Positions 59,006 to 64,000 of a DNA stretch of 64,000 nt are shown piece by piece; within the stretch, counting starts at the first letter, position 1, and each line of letters begins with the position of its first letter. The stretch is from Phycisphaerales bacterium (GTDB lineage: Bacteria; Planctomycetota; Phycisphaerae; Phycisphaerales; UBA1924). The notes under the pieces are model-generated. The model saw only the letters and a program-made list of their open reading frames with translations. It did no database searches and was not told the origin of the DNA. Both the position numbers and the translations under genes were made by a program. The stretch lies in contig JANQNW010000018.1 in the NCBI GenBank assembly GCA_028279375.1, positions 62,001 to 126,000 of the forward strand, given 5' to 3'.

Positions 59006-59113
59006 GGACGCTCCATAGGCGTCCGCTCGCAAGAGCGGCGCATCGAAGGCGAGCAGCCTCTTGTGGGGCGGATGCCTCTCTCGATTTCATTACGACTCTG
59101 AGTCTGCCCGGAT

Positions 59114-59497
59114 TCACCCGACGGCATGTTTCTGGTCGTAGGTATCCGCGTCCATCAGGCCGTCCAGAGGCGAGGCGTCCGTGACGCGCACCTTGACCAG
59201 CCAGCCTTCGTTGTACGGGTCGGAGTTCAGGATCGAGGGATCCTCGTCGAGACGCTCGTTGATTTCGATGATCTCACCGCCCACGGCGCTGTAGACCTCG
59301 CTCGTGGCCTTCACGGACTCAATCTCTCCGACGGATCCACCCGCCTCAATCGTCGTCCCGACGGGTTTGAGCTCCACGTAGGTCACGTCCGTCAACTCAT
59401 CGACGGCGAACTGAGTCACGCCCAGCGTGACAATCTCGTCATCGCTTCTGTGCCACTCGTGCGAATCCGTGTACCGGCAATCTGCGGGGCTGCCCAT
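59114..59497 (-). CDS. gcvH: glycine cleavage system H protein
   Basis: 127 residues. The lipoyl carrier of the glycine cleavage complex. 'YTDSHEWHRSDDEIVTLGVTQFAVDELTDVTYVELKPVG' begins the family, and the lipoylated lysine is in 'GEIESVKATSEVYSAVGGEI'. 'LNSDPYNEGWLVKV' closes it. AGGTGA lies upstream of the ATG at 59497. The P, T and L subunits are not in the window. It ends 108 bases before the ABC transporter operon. Confidence 0.95.
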   Translation of the reverse strand: MGSPADCRYTDSHEWHRSDDEIVTLGVTQFAVDELTDVTYVELKPVGTTIEAGGSVGEIESVKATSEVYSAVGGEIIEINERLDEDPSILNSDPYNEGWLVKVRVTDASPLDGLMDADTYDQKHAVG

Positions 59498-59638
59498 GCG
59501 CTTCACCTGCGTTCTGGTCCTGGGATGAGTCTCTCGGCCCGCGAACAATGCAGGCGATGCGGCGTCATGCTACTCACCGCCTTGGGCGCGGGCTAGCCGC
59601 CGCAGGCGTCAAGCGAGGCCGCTTGATCGTGTGGAGAT

Positions 59639-59666
59639 TTGCCCTCCCCGTGATGGGCGTTAGATT
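59639..59666 (+). promoter_or_regulatory. possible promoter of the TIM-barrel-cmk-plsC operon
   Basis: TTGCCC (59639-59644) and TAGATT (59661-59666) are 16 bases apart, with the -10 about 17 bases before the ATG at 59684. The leader would be very short. A TCAAGC/GCTTGA hairpin lies just upstream. Confidence 0.3.
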
Positions 59667-59683
59667 CTGGCAGGACCAGATAG

Positions 59684-60481
59684 ATGCTGCTCATTCTCTC
59701 GGCTGCCTCATATCGACAGGCGATCCAGTCCAATGGCTCAAGCATGGGGCTGGACGATCTTGCGCCGCATGCCCACACCGTCATCGGGTTGCGGGGGCTG
59801 CTCGCGACGACTGACCTGCTCAAGGGCGCCGACGCCGCTGCCCTGGATCGATTTCGCGATAGCGCTGACAAGGCCGGATGCCCGTGCCTCTTCCTCGTGG
59901 AGGAGAATCCTCATCCACTTGGAATGGATGACGCCGCCCAGGCAGCCCGCTCGCTGGAGCGATTGGAGAATGTGCTCGTCGCGGCCCAGCGCCTCGGATG
60001 CAGTTCAGCCGCCTGCGCCATCTCTGGTCCAGCCGGTTCAGAGAAGGCCATGGATCTTGCCGCGACGCGCTTGAAGAAGCTCTCGTCGCTCGCTGAACGT
60101 CTCGATCTCAATCTGCTCCTGCGACCTTGTGAGGGGCTTACGCAGACGCCATCCGGACTCACGGAGCTCATCAAGAAGGTCGGCGGATTCCGGCTGGGCT
60201 CGCTCCCGGATTTCTCGGCGGCGGCGAAATCCGGTGACGCCGTGGACTATCTCCGCCGCCTCGCGCCCTATGCGCCGGTGGTGATCGCCTCGAGCGAGGA
60301 ATTCGGGAAGAGCGGCGATCACAAGCCGTTCTCCCTCGTAGAGTGCGCAGAGACATTGCTTAGCGTCGGATACGACGGCGCGGTCGCCGTGGAGTATCGC
60401 GGCAAGGGAGATGTGGATGAGTCGATTCGTCTCACCATCGAGACGATCGCGCCGGTGTTGATGCCTGAGAAGGATTCCTAG
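59684..60481 (+). CDS. xylose-isomerase-like TIM-barrel protein
   Basis: 265 residues. The pattern of 'LAPHAHTVIGLRG', 'LVAAQRLGCSSAACAIS', 'LNLLLRPCEGL', 'GFRLGSLPDFSAAAKSGD' and 'GYDGAVAVEYRGKGD' matches the sugar phosphate isomerase/epimerase (AP endonuclease 2) fold. Several usual metal ligands are absent: the third-strand Glu-x-His is replaced by 'RPCEG' and the Asp-x-Gly-His by 'LPDFSAA'. It may be a degenerate or altered member. It starts the strand of cmk and plsC, 23 bases upstream. Confidence 0.65.
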   Translation: MLLILSAASYRQAIQSNGSSMGLDDLAPHAHTVIGLRGLLATTDLLKGADAAALDRFRDSADKAGCPCLFLVEENPHPLGMDDAAQAARSLERLENVLVAAQRLGCSSAACAISGPAGSEKAMDLAATRLKKLSSLAERLDLNLLLRPCEGLTQTPSGLTELIKKVGGFRLGSLPDFSAAAKSGDAVDYLRRLAPYAPVVIASSEEFGKSGDHKPFSLVECAETLLSVGYDGAVAVEYRGKGDVDESIRLTIETIAPVLMPEKDS

Positions 60482-60504
60482 GCTCGAACGCTCCAGGAGA
60501 GCAG

Positions 60505-61263
60505 GTGAAGGACCAGATGATCGTGAGCAAACAGGTCGGGAGAACGCCAAGGTCTACACCTCCGCAGGACCACCTGATCGTGACGATCGACGGCCCCGCA
60601 GGCACTGGCAAGTCCTCCGTCGGACGCATGCTCGCGCTTCGTCTCGGACTCGAGTTTCTCGACACCGGCGCGATGTATCGGGCCGCGACCGCCAGAGCGA
60701 TCGACGCTGGCGTCTCTCTCGAGGATGAAGACGCGGTCGCCGGCCTTGCGCTGGAGGCGGACTTCCATTTCGACTGGCAGACTGATCCGCCGACGCTGCT
60801 TGCAGGAGGCAAGCCGTATGACGCGCGTCTGCGTGATGACGACGTGACGAGGGCGGTCTCCGGGGTCTCAGCGCTCGCGGCGCTTCGCGAAGTTCTCGTG
60901 CGAAAGCAGAAGCTCATTGGCGCCCAGCACCCGCGACTTGTCTCGGAGGGTCGCGATCAGGGCTCCGTCGTCTTCCCTGATGCGAACATCAAGTTCTATC
61001 TGCATGCCTCAGCTCGAGTCAGAGCTGAGCGACGCGCGGCGCAGCTGCAGGAGACGGGTCGCGCCGTCGACATCGATGCGCTTGAGCAGGAGCTCGACGA
61101 CAGGGATCGCTCAGACGCCGGCCGCGCAGTCGGTCCGCTTAAGAAGCCCGAGGACGCAATCGTCATCGACACTTCGAGCCTGTCCTTCGAAGAGGTCGTC
61201 GATAAGCTCGAAAAGGTCGTGCGCGCCCAGGTCACGCTGGACGCACCCGCCGGCGGGGAATGA
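60505..61263 (+). CDS. cmk: cytidylate kinase
   Basis: 252 residues. 'VTIDGPAGTGKSSVGRMLALRLGLEFLDTGAMYRA' gives the P-loop (residues 30-37) and the CMP-binding stretch; 'RDQGSVVFPDANIKFYLHASARVRAERRAAQL' and 'RDRSDAGRAVGPLKKPEDAIVIDTS' complete the signature. It phosphorylates CMP and dCMP. The GTG at 60505 has AGGAG six bases upstream; an ATG at 60517 is possible. It overlaps plsC by 4 bases. Confidence 0.95.
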   Translation: MKDQMIVSKQVGRTPRSTPPQDHLIVTIDGPAGTGKSSVGRMLALRLGLEFLDTGAMYRAATARAIDAGVSLEDEDAVAGLALEADFHFDWQTDPPTLLAGGKPYDARLRDDDVTRAVSGVSALAALREVLVRKQKLIGAQHPRLVSEGRDQGSVVFPDANIKFYLHASARVRAERRAAQLQETGRAVDIDALEQELDDRDRSDAGRAVGPLKKPEDAIVIDTSSLSFEEVVDKLEKVVRAQVTLDAPAGGE

Positions 61264-61940
61264 GCGCCCCGGCCACCGAGAGAGATCTGCGAAGGACGTT
61301 CTTCCAGCGCCGTTTCTATGCCGTCTGCCGAGCGATCGTGCATGCCGGGCTGCTGATTCTCTATCGCGTGCGCGCACTGAACCTCGAGCGCGTCCCGAAG
61401 TCAGGGCCGCTGCTCATCGTCGGAAACCACGAATCATTCATAGATCCTCCGTTGGTCGCAGTCGTCATCAGAACCCGCCACATTCACTTCCTCGCGCGCG
61501 CGACGCTGTTTCGGAACCGCATCTTCGGCTGGATAATTCACTCGTTGAATGCTTCGCCGATCGAGGAGGGGGGCAAGTCGGACGCCAAGGCCATCCGCAA
61601 AGCCGTCGGAATCCTCGAGTCGGGCGAGGCGCTCCTTATGTTTCCGGAGGCGGCGCGATCGCTCGATGGGAAGATGCAGCCTTTCAAACGCGGCGCCGCC
61701 GTGCTCATCAAGCGAGCCGCATGCCCGGTGCTGCCCGTTGGAATCTCAGGCGCCTTCGAGGTCTGGCCACGTTCGCGCTCGCTGCCGAAGATGCTCTTCG
61801 CGCCACAGCTCCGTGTCGCATTCGGAGAACCGATCCAGCCGGATGATCTCTTCAGGGACGGACCTGATGAAGCGCTCCGACGTCTTGAGAGAGAGATCGC
61901 GGCGCTCGTTGAGCAAGCTTCACCCGCTTCCGACGACTAG
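61260..61940 (+). CDS. plsC: 1-acyl-sn-glycerol-3-phosphate acyltransferase
   Basis: 226 residues. The acyltransferase motif HX4D is His57-Asp62 ('GNHESFIDPP'). 'FPEAARSLDGKMQPFKRGAAVLIKRA' provides the glycine/Pro-rich block and 'VLPVGISG' a further conserved strand. A hydrophobic N-terminal segment (about 24-40) probably holds it at the membrane. It makes phosphatidic acid for phospholipid synthesis. The ATGA overlap with cmk is a common bacterial arrangement. It ends overlapping the convergent pabA by four bases. Confidence 0.92.
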   Translation: MSAPATERDLRRTFFQRRFYAVCRAIVHAGLLILYRVRALNLERVPKSGPLLIVGNHESFIDPPLVAVVIRTRHIHFLARATLFRNRIFGWIIHSLNASPIEEGGKSDAKAIRKAVGILESGEALLMFPEAARSLDGKMQPFKRGAAVLIKRAACPVLPVGISGAFEVWPRSRSLPKMLFAPQLRVAFGEPIQPDDLFRDGPDEALRRLEREIAALVEQASPASDD

Positions 61941-62563
61941 CTGACAGTCGATGCCGCTGTTCCCAGAGAGAGGAAGTTGCGGAGCAGGCGCGGCCCTTCG
62001 GTGGTGAGGAAACTCTCCGGGTGAAACTGCACGCCCTCGAGCGGCGCGGTGTTCACATCCGAAGGCGCCCAGTTGCGCCGTAGTCCCATGACCACGCGCT
62101 CGCCGTCCTCATCCAGCCATGCAGAAACCTTCCAGTGATCCTGATTCACGGAGTCGATCGGAATCACAAGGCTGTGGTAACGGGTTGCAACGAAGGGATT
62201 GGAGAGTCCTGCGAAGAGCCCTTCACCGTCGTGATGGACCTCGCTCGTTTTGCCATGCATCAGGCGGGTGTGGCGTGACACCTCACATCCATCTGTGAAT
62301 CCGATGCACTGATGCCCGAGGCAGACGCCGAGCAGCGGCAGGCGTCCGCCGAACGCTCGCACAACACCATTCGAGATTCCGGCCTCCCGCGGCGTGCAGG
62401 GTCCCGGTGAGATGATGATGCGCTCTGGCGCCAGTGACTCGATCTCGTCGATCGTCACTTCGTCATTGCGCACGACTCGAATCTCTGACGCCGTCCCCAG
62501 CTCGCCGAGGCGCTGGACGAGATTCCAGGTGAAGCTGTCGTAGTTGTCGATGACGAGAATCAC
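61937..62563 (-). CDS. pabA: anthranilate/aminodeoxychorismate synthase glutaminase subunit
   Basis: 208 residues. Class I glutamine amidotransferase: 'ILVIDNYDSFTWNLVQRLGELG' is the TrpG/PabA start, Cys81 in 'LGVCLGHQCIG' is the nucleophile, and 'QFHPESFLT' supplies the His-Glu pair. It feeds ammonia to a chorismate-using synthase for tryptophan or folate; without its partner in the window I cannot say which (trpG or pabA). The GTG start at 62563 has GGAG eight bases upstream. Confidence 0.92.
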   Translation of the reverse strand: MILVIDNYDSFTWNLVQRLGELGTASEIRVVRNDEVTIDEIESLAPERIIISPGPCTPREAGISNGVVRAFGGRLPLLGVCLGHQCIGFTDGCEVSRHTRLMHGKTSEVHHDGEGLFAGLSNPFVATRYHSLVIPIDSVNQDHWKVSAWLDEDGERVVMGLRRNWAPSDVNTAPLEGVQFHPESFLTTEGPRLLRNFLSLGTAASTVS

Positions 62564-62644
62564 TCGCTCACTCCGGGAACGCGCAGAGACATGCGCCCTG
62601 TCGAGCAGGGGGCGTCCATCATAGGCAGTTGAATGCGGCGCCCG

Positions 62645-63436
62645 TCAGGCCGCGCGAGTTCCGGCCACGCCATCGCGGGTGACGAAGAACATGTCAGCGG
62701 TGATCGGATAGGGGAGCCGGCGGAAGTCCCGATCGACGCGGTCCTGCACACGCTCCAGGAACATCGCCGGATCGGTCGAGAGCGCGAGGAACATGTCGCG
62801 GGCCGGCGTTGCGACGTAGAAGTCGCCGCCCAGCTCCGGCGCGAGTCGCGCGTGGAGTGATGACAGCAGCAATCGCGCCGCGTCATACCCGTCCTGCTCG
62901 GCGAAGAGAATCGCCTTGCCGCCCTCATCGGACTCGAGAAGCTGCATGTCGAGCTCGGGCTTGTACCGCTCGAGGTTCGATCGTGCGATCGAATCGAGCT
63001 CGTCCGCATCAATGCCCCACTTGATGACCTGTTCCGTCGTGATGCTGACCGTCATGTTCGGCATGTCGATGACGTACAGGACGTGCGTTCCGTTTACGTA
63101 GGGGGAGTGTGCGACAAGCTCCTTCGAGAGACGGTCGAAGATCGCCTCATGGTGGATCCGCGGCATGATCATCGTCCGAGCGACATCGAACGGCAGCGCC
63201 TCGAGGCGCATGGCCTCCGATGCGAAGAGATGATCGATGTACTGCTCGACGATCTCACTGCCGCGCTCCGGATCATGCGCGACGAGCCTGTAGAGGTTCT
63301 CCAGATCCAGATGGCGCCCGTCAATGAGCGCTTCGCGCGGGCCGATCAGATCGACCTCGAGCTCAGGGTGTGCGCGCCGCAACATCACAATGACTTGCTC
63401 GGCGAAGGCCTCTGGTTCTCGCGGCATCGCTGCCAT
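62645..63436 (-). CDS. DUF1444 family protein
   Basis: 263 residues. The order 'FAEQVIVMLRRAHPELEVDLIG', 'LENLYRLVAHDPERGSEIVEQYIDHL', 'MPRIHHEAIFDRLSKELVAHSPYVNGTHVLYVIDMPNMTVSITTEQV' and 'WGIDADELDSIARSNL' fits the DUF1444/YtpQ family, also found in Bacillus. No role is known. There is no signal peptide or membrane segment. ATG at 63436 is used, with another ATG three codons on. It diverges from kdsA with 143 bases between. Confidence 0.75.
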   Translation of the reverse strand: MAAMPREPEAFAEQVIVMLRRAHPELEVDLIGPREALIDGRHLDLENLYRLVAHDPERGSEIVEQYIDHLFASEAMRLEALPFDVARTMIMPRIHHEAIFDRLSKELVAHSPYVNGTHVLYVIDMPNMTVSITTEQVIKWGIDADELDSIARSNLERYKPELDMQLLESDEGGKAILFAEQDGYDAARLLLSSLHARLAPELGGDFYVATPARDMFLALSTDPAMFLERVQDRVDRDFRRLPYPITADMFFVTRDGVAGTRAA

Positions 63437-63579
63437 GCAGTGGCGCCCTCCAGTGCGTCCCACAACCCTGCGTCAGTGGTCCACGTTGGGCTATCGGCCG
63501 ACGAACCGTCGAACGTGAACGTCCGATCGTGATTGCGGCCCGACAGCGAAGCATAGGTCGGCTGACTAGACTGCTTCTC

Positions 63580-64000
63580 ATGCCAATTGAGTGCCAGGTC
63601 GGCGACCTGACCATCTCGACCAGCGGTCCACTCACCATTATTGGCGGGCCCTGTCTTCTGGAATCGCATGAACTGGCGCTGCAGATCGGTCGCACGCTGA
63701 AAGAAGCATGTGACGCTCACGGACTCCAATATGTCTTCAAGGCGAGTTTCGACAAGGCCAATCGCACGAGCGTTTCATCACCGCGCGGTCCGGGCCTCGA
63801 AGACGGCCTGTCGATCATCGCCCGAATCAGGGACGAACTCGGTGTTCCCGTGACGACGGACCTGCATGCGCCCGAGCAGGCTCCGGCTGTCGCGCGAGCC
63901 GCCGACCTGCTGCAAATTCCAGCATTCCTGTGTCGTCAGAGCGACCTGCTTGCTGCCGCGGGCGCGGCCGCGAAGGACGAGCGTCGCGCCGTCAACATCA
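63580..64000 (+). CDS. kdsA: 3-deoxy-8-phosphooctulonate synthase, 3'-truncated by the window
   Basis: The first 140 residues of KdsA, which condenses PEP with arabinose-5-phosphate to make KDO-8-phosphate for lipopolysaccharide. 'TIIGGPCLLES' (20-29, with Cys25, a metal ligand in the metal-dependent class) and 'FKASFDKANRTSVSSPRGPGLEDGL' (53-77) hold the phosphate-binding lysines. The ATG at 63580 is the first codon of the conserved frame, which runs open to the window end. Presence of KDO synthesis supports a Gram-negative outer membrane. Confidence 0.93.
   Translation, partial: MPIECQVGDLTISTSGPLTIIGGPCLLESHELALQIGRTLKEACDAHGLQYVFKASFDKANRTSVSSPRGPGLEDGLSIIARIRDELGVPVTTDLHAPEQAPAVARAADLLQIPAFLCRQSDLLAAAGAAAKDERRAVNI

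Noticed and set aside
63385-63729. Minus-strand open frame of 114 codons over the DUF1444-kdsA gap
   Set aside because: It overlaps the conserved N-terminus of kdsA (63580 onward), and its own translation resembles no protein.

Overview
The window is GC-rich, densely coded chromosomal DNA that best fits a planctomycete, probably class Phycisphaerae. Four features point there: an alternative complex III plus caa3 oxidase cluster, a secreted protein ending in a VPTPGTL-type PEP-CTERM signal, a bacterial topoisomerase VI pair, and a protein with three EF-hand (dockerin-like) loops. KdsA, MurJ, a PBP4-type peptidase and an outer-membrane-style lipoprotein cytochrome indicate a Gram-negative envelope. 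GTG and TTG starts are common. This placement is inference from gene content. I saw no tRNA, rRNA, CRISPR array, insertion sequence or prophage.

Layout. Positions 1-6 kb carry a HEAT-repeat protein, a small membrane protein and shikimate kinase, then on the other strand a PilZ protein, a PerR/Fur-type regulator and a PilZ-receiver-HPt protein, followed by ispG. Positions 6-11 kb hold DUF1579, threonine synthase, gamma-glutamyltransferase, a BtpA-family TIM barrel and a gene-free 435-base stretch. That stretch contains two terminator-like hairpins and a probable structured RNA, just downstream of an ANTAR response regulator. Positions 11.8-15 kb encode topoisomerase VI subunits A and B. Positions 15-18 kb carry the EF-hand protein, a secreted beta-helix protein and ndk.

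The centre (18-35 kb) is a respiratory block. Heme A synthase ctaA diverges from a long operon: actA-actB-actC-actD-actE-actF (quinol:cytochrome c reductase, alternative complex III), a small one-TM protein, SCO, coxB (with fused cytochrome c), coxA, coxC, coxD, and a membrane protein. Most junctions overlap by 4-8 bases. Electrons would pass from quinol through ActB iron-sulfur clusters and the ActA/ActE hemes to the CoxB heme and CuA, then to the CoxA binuclear centre. CtaA and SCO supply heme A and copper. A Fur-family-type palindrome sits between ctaA and actA.

The right part (35-64 kb) is housekeeping: an MFS transporter, thyX, rnhA, glucan phosphorylase, murJ, a PEP-CTERM protein, VanZ and ParA. 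These are followed by a periplasmic thioredoxin/DUF255/DsbD-alpha fusion, PBP4, a tRNA-binding OB protein, and uvrA-PilZ-uvrB. The window ends with a MacB/YbbAP-like ABC exporter, gcvH, a TIM-barrel protein, cmk-plsC, pabA/trpG, a DUF1444 protein and the start of kdsA, which runs off the window.
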